A program made the position numbers and the translations under genes. From Litorilituus sediminis (GTDB taxonomy: Bacteria > Pseudomonadota > Gammaproteobacteria > Enterobacterales > Alteromonadaceae), in the NCBI RefSeq assembly GCF_004295665.1, contig NZ_CP034759.1, positions 1,736,001 to 1,800,000 on the forward strand: DNA of 64,000 nucleotides, written 5' to 3'. The notes below the pieces were generated by a model. That model was not told the origin of the DNA. It ran no database searches and saw nothing but the letters and a program-made list of their open reading frames with translations. Positions 1 through 8,786 of this stretch are shown piece after piece. Within the stretch, counting starts at the first letter, position 1. Every line of letters starts with the position of its first letter.

Positions 1-1106
1 GAAAGCACACTCAGTACTCTTATCCACAATTTGCCCATGCTATTAACAAACCAGTTATCGCCAGTATAAATTTGCACATCAGCTTGGCCACCAAGACGGC
101 GAAGGCCACGTGTTGAATCATCATCAAAGGTGATCATTACAGGAAAGCGCTGCGCATCTCTTAACCAGCCAGTTTTTGACTCAACTGAAGCAAGCCCTCC
201 GACCGCACTAGTAGAGGCGGTATCAACTGCAAAACCAATACTACTGACTTTACCTTGGTAAATAGCGCCGGGGTTAACATCTAAGGCGATTTCAACCACA
301 TTGCCGACAGCAAGGTTCGCTAAATTATTTTCTCGAAGATTCACTTGAATCCAAGCATTATTGCCTTCAACAAACGTCATGGCGGCAACACCAGCATTGG
401 CATAATAACCAGTATCTATTTGTAAGTTAGTAATACCACCATCAGCCGGGGCAACAATAACGGTGCGGCTTAAATCAAGTTGTGCTTTTTTAAGCTTGGC
501 AATGGCAGAACGAATACGCGGGTTTTCATTACCTTCTTTACCAAGCGCTTGTTTTGCCTTATCTAAATTAGCTTGGGCGCTCACTACTTGTGCTTTACTT
601 GCTTTAATGGCAGCACGGGCTTTATCACCGTCAGAATGTGAAAGCACATTCTTCTTTTCCATTTCAAACACACGGGCACTTTGTGCTTTTACATGTTCAA
701 CATTGGTTTCTGCAACTACTAACTGTGCTTGTGCAGTAACCACAGCTGCCATGCCAGCACCTATTTCTTGGCCTGCAAGCTCCAGTGCTGCTTCGGCATT
801 TTCAACCGCAAGCTTGTAATCACTTTGATCAATATGAAATAAAACATCGCCAGCTTTAACGATTTGATCTTGTTCTACGAATACTTCAGTAACACGACCT
901 GATACTTGCGGAACAATAGGAATTACATAGGTTTGTAACCTGGCTTGATCAGACCAAGGAGCGTGCCTATCAGCAATAACGTACCAAATAAAAAGAAAAG
1001 CAGTTAAAAACAGAATGTATTTGGTAATTTTGCGTACAGGATCATGACTAATCTCGGCGCTACCCTCTGCACTTTTACCCTCTGTGCTTTGTGATTGTTC
1101 TGACAT
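1..1106 (-). CDS. HlyD/EmrA-type membrane fusion protein (3' end cut by window edge)
   Basis: Reading the minus strand from the ATG at 1106 gives an open frame of about 368 codons that reaches base 1 without a stop, so only the C-terminus is missing. A short polar N-terminus (MSEQSQSTEG) is followed by one membrane segment (about residues 28-45, ILFLTAFLFIWYVIADR). Next comes the biotin/lipoyl-like half motif (VPQVSGRVTEVFVEQDQIVKAG), a long alanine-rich coiled-coil hairpin (about 85-185), then the second lipoyl half and beta-barrel (IVAPADGGITNLQIDTG). This is the periplasmic adaptor architecture of HlyD/EmrA/YibH proteins, which link an inner-membrane exporter to an outer-membrane channel. 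The partner exporter is not visible and may lie beyond the left edge. The substrate cannot be told. Confidence 0.88.
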   Translation of the reverse strand, partial: MSEQSQSTEGKSAEGSAEISHDPVRKITKYILFLTAFLFIWYVIADRHAPWSDQARLQTYVIPIVPQVSGRVTEVFVEQDQIVKAGDVLFHIDQSDYKLAVENAEAALELAGQEIGAGMAAVVTAQAQLVVAETNVEHVKAQSARVFEMEKKNVLSHSDGDKARAAIKASKAQVVSAQANLDKAKQALGKEGNENPRIRSAIAKLKKAQLDLSRTVIVAPADGGITNLQIDTGYYANAGVAAMTFVEGNNAWIQVNLRENNLANLAVGNVVEIALDVNPGAIYQGKVSSIGFAVDTASTSAVGGLASVESKTGWLRDAQRFPVMITFDDDSTRGLRRLGGQADVQIYTGDNWFVNSMGKLWIRVLSVL

Positions 1107-1192
1107 GTTTGTTTACTTTCCTTGGTGAAATTACTGATTTAACAAGCATTATCTATAAGGCCTATAAACGAGTCAACGTAAATTCAGTCAGC

Positions 1193-2728
1193 TCAGTAAT
1201 GCTTAATGGTCAGTCGATTACGCCCCTGCTCTTTAGAGCTATACAAGGCTTCATCTGCTAAAGCTATCACTCCCTCTTGCTGTAACTTACTCGCATCAAC
1301 CTTATTACCATCCACAAAACAAGCGCCAAGACTTAAGGTGACATATTGTGCGGTTGGCGAGTCTGGGTGCTCAATGGCCTGCTCATGCATACTTGCTAAC
1401 ATATCATTCATTTGTTGCTCAGCAAACGCTATTGAGACATCACTAAAAAGCATAATGAACTCTTCACCACCATAACGAGCACAAATATCAGCATTACGCT
1501 TAAAAAAGCCAGTAAGAATTTGCGCTACTTTCACTAAAGCTTCATCGCCAGCTAGATGACCTAAGCTATCGTTATAGCGCTTAAAGTGATCAACATCAGC
1601 CATGATCAAGCAAAAGCCAATGTTATGGCGTTTTAATAAATTGACTTGCCGAGTAAAGTGTTGATTAAAGGCTCTACGATTAGCAATTTGTGTCAGTGGA
1701 TCAAGGTATATTTGCTCGTTCAGCTTACTGGCTTGCTGTTTAACTGTTGTCGTTAAGTGATTAAAACTTTCAGCAAAGTGATTTAACTCAGCAATTTTAT
1801 TGTCTTCATTTAACTTTTCTAACTTTAGGTTTTCACTCATTGCTTTTATTTGTAGAGCTAAAGCGCGAATAGGGGTAACAAAGCGCTTAATTGCCCATAC
1901 TCGCCATGCAAGTAGTGATAACATCAAAATGCCAACATAAATAAAACCGCGTTCATCAAACCAAGGAGAAACAACACTGGTGGTATGGGTTACCGTTAAT
2001 ATAGCGATAGGTTTATCAAAATAATCATCAATCACTAATTGATTGACAGGGTTTTGCCGGCCAATAACCGGAATATCTGTCCAATGTTTAAGCTTATCGG
2101 GGTTAACACTTTTGCTTATCGCGTTAAGCGATAACTGCGCATAACCATCTTTAGCAAAATCATCTAAAAAGTTTTGCTCTAAAATACGAACCACCATAAT
2201 GTAGCCGTTATTTTCACCCTCTTTCAGCGTACTTATAATCTGGGCGCTACTAAAGAATGCTGGCCCATAAAGGGTTTGGATCATGCCTGAAGTTGGCATA
2301 AATTTCTGCCCATTGGAACGCGGCAAAAATAAACGCTTATGCTCAGGAAAGCGATCAAAATCATCAAGTTCAAATTGAAGCGGCTGCTGAGTTAAGTGAT
2401 TAAAGCCTTTTTTAACTACTGTGTTTAATGCTGCGTCGATAAAAAAAACGCCATCAATATCTAACGCTAAGAAAAGCTCATCTGGCACCGCTTGTTCAGG
2501 GAAATTTTGCTGTACCAATTTATAGTTAATATCTTCTAAATGCGTTAAATATCGCTGGGCATCATGGCGAATATCTTCTAAATCTCTTTTAATTAATAAG
2601 CTTAGCGTTTCCTCAACTAGCGGCTGTTCAATAAACACACGATAAGCGACCTTGGTCAAGACAAAAATAGCTATAACAATAATAAAGGCGCGCAGTTGTA
2701 ATTGACTTATTGACGGTGCTGTATTCAT
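1193..2728 (-). CDS. membrane-bound diguanylate cyclase with periplasmic sensor region
   Basis: I chose the ATG at 2728 (MNTAPSISQL), with GAG upstream; the frame stays open to 2818 but that extension looks non-coding. The product is 511 residues. It has one membrane segment near residues 11-31, a periplasmic Cache-like region (about 35-255), a second membrane segment (about 260-280), a HAMP-like linker, and a C-terminal GGDEF domain. The active-site signature GGEEF is intact (420-424). An RxxD inhibitory site (RNAD) sits five residues upstream, so the enzyme should make cyclic-di-GMP from two GTP and be limited by its product. The ligand sensed is unknown. It is a single-gene unit, followed at 1106 by the HlyD gene on the same strand. 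Confidence 0.9.
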   Translation of the reverse strand: MNTAPSISQLQLRAFIIVIAIFVLTKVAYRVFIEQPLVEETLSLLIKRDLEDIRHDAQRYLTHLEDINYKLVQQNFPEQAVPDELFLALDIDGVFFIDAALNTVVKKGFNHLTQQPLQFELDDFDRFPEHKRLFLPRSNGQKFMPTSGMIQTLYGPAFFSSAQIISTLKEGENNGYIMVVRILEQNFLDDFAKDGYAQLSLNAISKSVNPDKLKHWTDIPVIGRQNPVNQLVIDDYFDKPIAILTVTHTTSVVSPWFDERGFIYVGILMLSLLAWRVWAIKRFVTPIRALALQIKAMSENLKLEKLNEDNKIAELNHFAESFNHLTTTVKQQASKLNEQIYLDPLTQIANRRAFNQHFTRQVNLLKRHNIGFCLIMADVDHFKRYNDSLGHLAGDEALVKVAQILTGFFKRNADICARYGGEEFIMLFSDVSIAFAEQQMNDMLASMHEQAIEHPDSPTAQYVTLSLGACFVDGNKVDASKLQQEGVIALADEALYSSKEQGRNRLTIKHY

Positions 2729-2968
2729 AGGTAAATACTCACATTTGTCCCAGCGGCTGTTGATCCTTGTGGATATTAAGAGCAAGCAAAAAAATTTACT
2801 CACCAGAGATCTATTCAAGAATATTCTTTTATAAATTAACTAAATATCACGCTACTCAATCAAGAAATCAAGTGATAAAGTATAGTGTATTGACTTATAG
2901 TCAGCCAACTAACAAAGAACTTAGAGAAAACAGCACAGTAAAGTAGTGCTAAGTATATACACGGAGGC

Positions 2969-5137
2969 ATGATGCCAGTTGTAAAATTTTATAAAAAGTT
3001 GAGCCCTTTTCAACGCGTGATCATCGCCCTTTTACTTGGTATTGCCACCGGTATATTTGTCGGAGAGCCAGCAGGTGAGCTAGAAGTAATAGGTAATGTC
3101 TATATTCGCTTACTGCAAATGACAGTACTCCCTTATGTACTGGTTTCCATTATTGGTGGCTTAGGGCGACTAGATAGTGACATGGCGGCAAGCATAGGTG
3201 TTCGGGCTGTCAAAGTCATTTTAATTATGTGGCTGTCAGTGATGTGTACCTTATTACTATTGCCTTTGGCTTACCCTAACTGGCAAACAGGCGGCTTCTT
3301 TAGTACCAGTATGGTGGCCGAGCCCGCAGCTTTTAACTTTATTAAGCTTTATATACCGTCAAATATTTTTGCCTCATTATCAGAAACCATAGTGCCCGCG
3401 GTTGTACTTTTTTCATTGTTAATGGGTATAGCGCTGATCAATGTAAAAAATAAAGAAACCCTACTGACACTGACCACCAATGTTGGTGATAGCTTAATGA
3501 AGGTTGCCTCATATGTTGCCAAACTGGCACCTTTAGGTATTTTTGCTATTTCAGCATCTGCTGCTGGTACCCTTGAGGTAGAAGAGCTAGGCCGTTTACA
3601 AATATTTTTATGGGTTTATATCATCGCAGCAGCCTTATTAACCTTTGTTTTCTTACCTTTACTTATTCATTGGGCAACGCCACTTTCATACAAGGAAGTA
3701 CTATCTACCGCAGGTGAAGCGGTAATTACCGCAATAGCAACGGGTACCGTGTTAGTGGTATTACCTATGATCATTGATCGCTGTAAAGAACTGCTTGCCA
3801 AGCATAAAATGGAGTGCGAAGAAACTAACTCAACCGTTGATGTACTCGTGCCTACCGCCTACAGTTTCCCAAGCACAGGGACTTTACTTGGTTTAGGCTT
3901 TGTCTTGTTTTCTGCTTGGTATGTTGGCTCTCCTTTAGGATTAGACGACTACATCTCCTTTGTGGTTATGGGCGCGCTAACGGCTTTTGGTAGCATGGCT
4001 GTCGCTATCCCATTTTTATTAGACTTTTTTGATTTACCCGCAGACCAATTCCAATTGTATCTTTTAGGTAGTGTTGTTACCGCGCGCTTTGCTACAGGCC
4101 TTGCCGCCTTACATGGCTTTGTTGTGACCTTACTAGTAGCATCAGCGGTACTTAAAAAACTGCGCTGGCACAGATTAATGCAGGCTATTGCCGTGCATTT
4201 AGGTGTTACCTTTGGCGTTATGATAGCCGCTGGTTTACTACTGACTGCAATGATCCCCTATAAGTACGAGGGCGTACAAACCTTTGAATCATTAAAACCT
4301 ATGGCTGAGCAAGTTGCTCATGAAAGCTACACAGAACTCACGCCACTTAGCCAAGCTGAGCTGCAACAAGATAGATTAGATATTATTCTCGCACGCGGTA
4401 GTATTCGCGTCGGTTATTTTAATGCCAGCTTACCTTATGCGTTTAGTAATAAAGACAATCAAATTGTTGGCTTTGATGTTGAAATTATTAATGAATTCGC
4501 CCGAGACCTTGGTGTTAAAATGGCGCTTATCCGCATTAAAGACAAAAAACAAGAGGCTGAGCTTCTCGCAAATGGTAGCGTTGATATAACCATAGGCGGC
4601 AAAATAATTACGCCACTTAGGGCATTAAAAGTCGCTTTCTCTGACTCTTACACTTATCACACTGCGGGCTTACTTATCAGTGACTCTAAACGTGATGACT
4701 TTGCTGATGTTTATGATATTAAAGAGATGAAAAAGCTTAACTTAGGTATTGGTAACAGCAAATACTATAGTGAAGCGGTAAAAGAATATTTCCCTAATGC
4801 CACGCTAACCCCAGTAACGAGTGTCAGAAACTTCCTTAAAGGCAAATATGAAGGGGTTGATGCCTTAATCTTCTCCACAGAAGCAGGCTCAGCTTGGGCA
4901 ATGCTCTACCCTAACTATTCAGCCGTAATACCAAAAGGAATGAAATTAAGAGCGCCTGTTGGTTTTACCTTACCGAAAGGACAGCTAGAATATGTTGCCT
5001 TTATTAACACTTGGCTGAAACTAAAAGAAGAAAATGGCTTCCAGAAAAAAGTTTATGATTACTGGATTTTAGGGGAAAACCCTAAAGCGAAAAAGCCACG
5101 CTGGTCGGTAATGAAAGATGTCTTAGGCTGGATTTAA
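2969..5137 (+). CDS. SDF-type (dicarboxylate/amino acid:cation symporter family) carrier fused to a periplasmic solute-binding domain
   Basis: The 722-residue protein has two parts. Residues 1 to about 405 contain the hydrophobic segments and re-entrant hairpins of the DAACS/SDF family (GltP, DctA). An extra membrane segment (about 405-430, VTFGVMIAAGLLLTAMIPY) follows, then a bacterial solute-binding family 3 domain (about 470-700; FDVEIINEFARDLG and the ITPLRALKVAFSD ligand-arginine region). In ordinary SDF carriers both ends are cytoplasmic, so the extra segment would put the binding domain in the periplasm (inference). The cation-site motif NMDGT of the family reads PSTGT here, so Na+ coupling may differ. 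Start: ATG at 2969 after GGAGG; a second ATG follows at 2972. A hairpin terminator lies downstream. The convergent neighbours act on gamma-glutamyl and formyl-glutamate compounds, suggesting an acidic amino acid substrate. Confidence 0.85.
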   Translation: MMPVVKFYKKLSPFQRVIIALLLGIATGIFVGEPAGELEVIGNVYIRLLQMTVLPYVLVSIIGGLGRLDSDMAASIGVRAVKVILIMWLSVMCTLLLLPLAYPNWQTGGFFSTSMVAEPAAFNFIKLYIPSNIFASLSETIVPAVVLFSLLMGIALINVKNKETLLTLTTNVGDSLMKVASYVAKLAPLGIFAISASAAGTLEVEELGRLQIFLWVYIIAAALLTFVFLPLLIHWATPLSYKEVLSTAGEAVITAIATGTVLVVLPMIIDRCKELLAKHKMECEETNSTVDVLVPTAYSFPSTGTLLGLGFVLFSAWYVGSPLGLDDYISFVVMGALTAFGSMAVAIPFLLDFFDLPADQFQLYLLGSVVTARFATGLAALHGFVVTLLVASAVLKKLRWHRLMQAIAVHLGVTFGVMIAAGLLLTAMIPYKYEGVQTFESLKPMAEQVAHESYTELTPLSQAELQQDRLDIILARGSIRVGYFNASLPYAFSNKDNQIVGFDVEIINEFARDLGVKMALIRIKDKKQEAELLANGSVDITIGGKIITPLRALKVAFSDSYTYHTAGLLISDSKRDDFADVYDIKEMKKLNLGIGNSKYYSEAVKEYFPNATLTPVTSVRNFLKGKYEGVDALIFSTEAGSAWAMLYPNYSAVIPKGMKLRAPVGFTLPKGQLEYVAFINTWLKLKEENGFQKKVYDYWILGENPKAKKPRWSVMKDVLGWI

Positions 5138-5171
5138 CCCTAAGTAAAACAAAGCAAAGTAAAGAAAAGCA

Positions 5172-5201
5172 AAAGCCATCGTCTCGATGGCTTTTTTATT
5201 G
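5172..5201. terminator. bidirectional rho-independent terminator
   Basis: A perfect stem AAAAGCCATCG / CGATGGCTTTT with a TCT loop, followed by a T run on the plus strand and an A run before it, lies between two convergent genes (SDF carrier and ggt). It should stop transcription from both sides. Confidence 0.85.
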
Positions 5202-5224
5202 GTAGTGACCCGTCCCAAATAAGG

Positions 5225-7006
5225 TTATGGCAAAGCAACCGCTTTTGCGTTTGGTCTTCTAGGATCTGCTGCACCATAAAAAACGCCATCTTTAAACATA
5301 ATAGATTGCAAGCTACCTAAGCTTCGCGTTAACTCAATTTGATAACCTTTTTTAGATAAAATATCTAAAGTATCTGGCGATATCCCCTGCTCAACATACA
5401 AGATATCTGGCTGCCATTGATGATGAGTTCTCGGCGCGTTAGTTGCTTCACTCACATTCATATCATAATGCAAAATATTAACTAACTGCTGAAAAACACT
5501 GGTAATAATTTTACTACCACCTGGCGTCCCCGTTGCTAAAAAAGGTTTACCAGCTTTAAAGACAATAGTCGGAGTCATCGAACTTAGCGGCTGCTTTTTA
5601 CCTGCCACCGCATTAGCTTGCCCACCAACTAAACCATAACTATTAGCAACCCCTATCTTGGCAGTAAAGTCATCCATAGTATTATTTATTAACATACCCG
5701 TGCCAGGAATAGTAATACTGCTACCATAGTAATGATTGAGTGTGTAAGTATTACTAACAACATTGCCTTGACTATCCATGACCGAAAAGTGGGTAGTATC
5801 AGGGCTTTCATACGCTTGAGGTTCACCGTGGGCAATATCTTTTGAACGAGTTAGCGCATCAAGTGATATATCAGCTACTAGCTCTTTAGCATATTCCTTT
5901 GATAGCAAGCCTGATAATGGCATTTGTACAAAGTCAGGATCCCCTAAAAACTTACTTCTATCAGCGTATGCTCGTTTACTAATTTCAGTTTGTAAGTGCA
6001 ATAAGTTTGCACTACCTTGAGCAACGTCATCCATAGGTAATTGCTCAAGCATGTTCATCATTTGAATAAGGTGAACGCCACCTGAACTCGGTGGTGGCAT
6101 AGTGACAATCTCATAATCTTGATAGGTACCGCGCATCAAAGGCTCTTCTTCCACTTTGTAAGCAGCCAAGTCTTCCATAGTGATCAAACCATTACCCGAT
6201 TGCATATGAGCAACAATTTTCTTGGCGATATCACCTTGATAAAAACTTGCTTTACCATGCTGAGCTATATGCGACAAAGTTCTAGCCAAGTCAGACTGAA
6301 CTAAGATTTCTCCTACCTGAGGTAGTTGGCAATTTTTAGCCAAAAACACTCGGCAAGTCTCTGCATTTGCTTGTAAATTTGGCAATTCTTTTTTCATGAT
6401 CCTTATCATGTCATCATTAACCAGAATGCCTTGTTGCGCTAGCTTAATTGCAGGCACTAGCACTTGCGCCAAACTCATAGTGCCATAGTGTTTTAGCGCA
6501 TAATCAAAGCCTGCTACCGTACCTGGTACGCCAGAAGCAGCTAAGGTTTGCAATGACTTGTGATGATCAACTTTCCCTGTGTCATCAAGGAATAAATCCC
6601 GATGTGCCGCCTTGGGCGCCATTTCACGATAATTAATCGCCAAGGTTTTATTCTCTTTGGCTAAATGCACCAACATAAAACCGCCACCGGCTAAATTACC
6701 TGCTCGCGGCAAGGTTACTGCTAAAGCAAACCCGACAGCAACAGCAGCATCAACCGCATTGCCCCCTTGGCGTAAAATTTCCGCGCCAACATCACTCGCT
6801 AAGGCGCTTTGACTCACCACCATACCATTGCGTCCAATCACGGGATGATGGATATCGTAATAACTCATGGTGTCAGATAAAGCAGGCTTGCGCTTAAGCT
6901 CAGTCATAGGCTGCGACGCTTTATCTGTAGCGCAACCAACAAGCAATGTTGATAATGGTACGGCACAGGCTAACGCTAAAGCCAAGTTATTTAATTTAAA
7001 AGCCAT
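5225..7006 (-). CDS. ggt: gamma-glutamyltransferase (lipoprotein form)
   Basis: 593 residues, full length for the Ntn-hydrolase gamma-glutamyltranspeptidase family. It hydrolyses or transfers the gamma-glutamyl group of glutathione and related peptides. The lipobox LVGC (Cys25) suggests membrane anchoring in the periplasm instead of the free periplasmic form found in E. coli. The autocleavage site is recognisable: DTTHFSV with Thr404 as the new N-terminal nucleophile of the small subunit. PPPSSGG, GTGMLINNTMDDF and PLSSMTPT are further family signatures. It starts 6 bases after the stop of the N-formylglutamate amidohydrolase gene, so the two form an operon. Both reactions release glutamate. 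Confidence 0.95.
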   Translation of the reverse strand: MAFKLNNLALALACAVPLSTLLVGCATDKASQPMTELKRKPALSDTMSYYDIHHPVIGRNGMVVSQSALASDVGAEILRQGGNAVDAAVAVGFALAVTLPRAGNLAGGGFMLVHLAKENKTLAINYREMAPKAAHRDLFLDDTGKVDHHKSLQTLAASGVPGTVAGFDYALKHYGTMSLAQVLVPAIKLAQQGILVNDDMIRIMKKELPNLQANAETCRVFLAKNCQLPQVGEILVQSDLARTLSHIAQHGKASFYQGDIAKKIVAHMQSGNGLITMEDLAAYKVEEEPLMRGTYQDYEIVTMPPPSSGGVHLIQMMNMLEQLPMDDVAQGSANLLHLQTEISKRAYADRSKFLGDPDFVQMPLSGLLSKEYAKELVADISLDALTRSKDIAHGEPQAYESPDTTHFSVMDSQGNVVSNTYTLNHYYGSSITIPGTGMLINNTMDDFTAKIGVANSYGLVGGQANAVAGKKQPLSSMTPTIVFKAGKPFLATGTPGGSKIITSVFQQLVNILHYDMNVSEATNAPRTHHQWQPDILYVEQGISPDTLDILSKKGYQIELTRSLGSLQSIMFKDGVFYGAADPRRPNAKAVALP

Positions 7007-7012
7007 AATGAT

Positions 7013-7858
7013 TTAAGCCTGATGATATTGCTTTAAATACCACTGGGTATGCTTGGCAACACTATCATTGTACGCACGCTGTAGTGATGGTAAAACCTGT
7101 TCATTGGCTTGACCTGTTAATTCATCCATAAACACTTTTTTCGCTTCCGTGGCAAGCACTAAGACATCGTCATATTTACTGTGGCAAAAAGCGGCTAAAT
7201 AACCTTTACCATAGAAAATATCATTCTCAGCAGCAGTTACCTCAACACCATCAACTTGCATGGCTTTTAAATCAGCAAGCCAGGCATCAATCACAGGTCG
7301 CCACTTATCACTTTTAACTGAACTAGTACCTAAATTAAGCACAGGTAAGTCTTTTCTTTCATGGCGCTGATAATTATACGAGTGATTGTCATAGACAATG
7401 CATTGACCAAAATCTTCAATCAGGGCTTCAACCACTGCGGCAACAATACGATAGAATTGACTATGCTTAGCTTTACTCTTAGTAATGCTGTCACTATCAA
7501 GTGGCTTTTTCCAAATCTTTTTACCCCACGCCGTTTCATACACGCATTCATCAGTATTGCGATTAAGATCATACTCATAGCGAGAGTCATGAGCCGTTAA
7601 AGTAATTGCTTGCTCAGCAACAAAGCTGGCTGTGTATGGGTCTTCTTCATAATAGCGCTCAGCTTGAGACAACAAACAATTATCAGCTAATTCGCTACGT
7701 AAATTACCACCATCATGAATTGCTGCCGACATCGCCGGAAGGTATTTGTCTATCTTTAAGGTAAGCGCACCACCTTCAAGGCTGGCAGTAAACACTTCCC
7801 TATTACGAATTTTGCTAATTATCTCTTCTTCTGTCATAAAAACGCTGCTGGTTGTCAT
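7013..7858 (-). CDS. N-formylglutamate amidohydrolase family protein
   Basis: 281 residues of the N-formylglutamate amidohydrolase (FGase) family, zinc-type enzymes that split N-formyl-L-glutamate into formate and glutamate in histidine breakdown. Visible family features are the conserved HDSRYEYDLNR segment (about residues 94-104) and VYDNHSYN (about 155-162), which supply metal and substrate contacts. No hut genes are nearby; instead the gene is the first of a two-gene operon with ggt (6-base gap). The true substrate may therefore be a related N-acyl or glutathione-derived compound. There is no signal peptide, so it should be cytoplasmic. Confidence 0.82.
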   Translation of the reverse strand: MTTSSVFMTEEEIISKIRNREVFTASLEGGALTLKIDKYLPAMSAAIHDGGNLRSELADNCLLSQAERYYEEDPYTASFVAEQAITLTAHDSRYEYDLNRNTDECVYETAWGKKIWKKPLDSDSITKSKAKHSQFYRIVAAVVEALIEDFGQCIVYDNHSYNYQRHERKDLPVLNLGTSSVKSDKWRPVIDAWLADLKAMQVDGVEVTAAENDIFYGKGYLAAFCHSKYDDVLVLATEAKKVFMDELTGQANEQVLPSLQRAYNDSVAKHTQWYLKQYHQA

Positions 7859-8019
7859 AGCGATATCCCTGTGATCATAATTTTATTTACTTTAACCCTA
7901 TATCTACTTGTTAGCCATGCTAAATTTAGTTAAATTTGTAGATAATAATAACTATTTTGTAACATGTTTCGACTCTCCTACGACGAAAATGTTATAGCAA
8001 TAAAACAGAGACGTTACCT

Positions 8020-8694
8020 TTGAAGAAAATGGATGAGCGCGACAATTTTGTCTACCTAACCTTCGCGTTAATATTATTGCTGTTAAGCACCGCCGCCGCA
8101 CAACAGTTTTTCGACCAATCAATGCAACGATTAGTGCAATCAACTACTGTAATGACCTTGCTCGTTGCCGTTTGGGGCGTTAAGTCAAAAAACTTTATTT
8201 TGCGCAAAGCGTTTATTTTTCCTGTCGCTATTTTATTAGTGGCGCTATTTAGTAACTGGTTAGATGACGCCGGTTTTGATCAATTCTATTTACTTTTGCT
8301 CCTCAGCTTTTTTATTTCAACCGCAATAAAAACAGCTCGGCAGGTGTTATTTACTGGCGATATCGACGGTAATAAGATTCTAGGCGCCATATGTCTTTAT
8401 CTATTAATGGGGCTTATTTGGGCAGTGCTATATACGCTTTTACAGCTGGAGTTTTCCGGCTCGTTCCCTGCCATGAGTAGCCACAGTAACTGGTTTACCT
8501 TATTTCCTGAATTTATCTATTTTTCCTTTGTCACCATTACCACGTTAGGCTTTGGTGATATTTCGCCAACGTTACCGGTAGCCAGGTTTTTGGTTTACCT
8601 TGAGGCTATTGTTGGACAATTTTATTTGGCGATTTTAGTTGCAAGCTTAGTTGGCTCACGCATGTCGTCACTATCAAGCCACAAAACTAAATAG
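8020..8694 (+). CDS. two-pore-domain-type potassium channel family protein (ion channel)
   Basis: 224 residues, almost all hydrophobic, with five to six membrane segments. A C-terminal pore unit consists of a helix, a re-entrant pore loop with the selectivity-filter sequence TLGFGD (175-180), and a last helix (about 186-212). The filter identifies an Ion_trans_2/K+ channel fold, with Phe in place of the usual Tyr of TVGYGD. There is no C-terminal RCK (TrkA-N) or cyclic-nucleotide domain, so gating control is not apparent. The frame opens at a TTG (8020); an ATG at 8029 (MDERDNF) is an equally good start. Confidence 0.85.
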   Translation: MKKMDERDNFVYLTFALILLLLSTAAAQQFFDQSMQRLVQSTTVMTLLVAVWGVKSKNFILRKAFIFPVAILLVALFSNWLDDAGFDQFYLLLLLSFFISTAIKTARQVLFTGDIDGNKILGAICLYLLMGLIWAVLYTLLQLEFSGSFPAMSSHSNWFTLFPEFIYFSFVTITTLGFGDISPTLPVARFLVYLEAIVGQFYLAILVASLVGSRMSSLSSHKTK

Positions 8695-8786
8695 TAGCCG
8701 CCAATGATTAAGACAAAGTAACGGCATAAACACCACAAATTACAATAAGTAAAACGCAATAAATTAACACGGAGCTAACTCAAGTT

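Noticed and set aside
463-819. A 118-codon Ala/Ser-rich plus-strand frame
   Set aside because: It is the antisense of the alanine-rich coiled coil of the HlyD-type protein; its composition follows from that.
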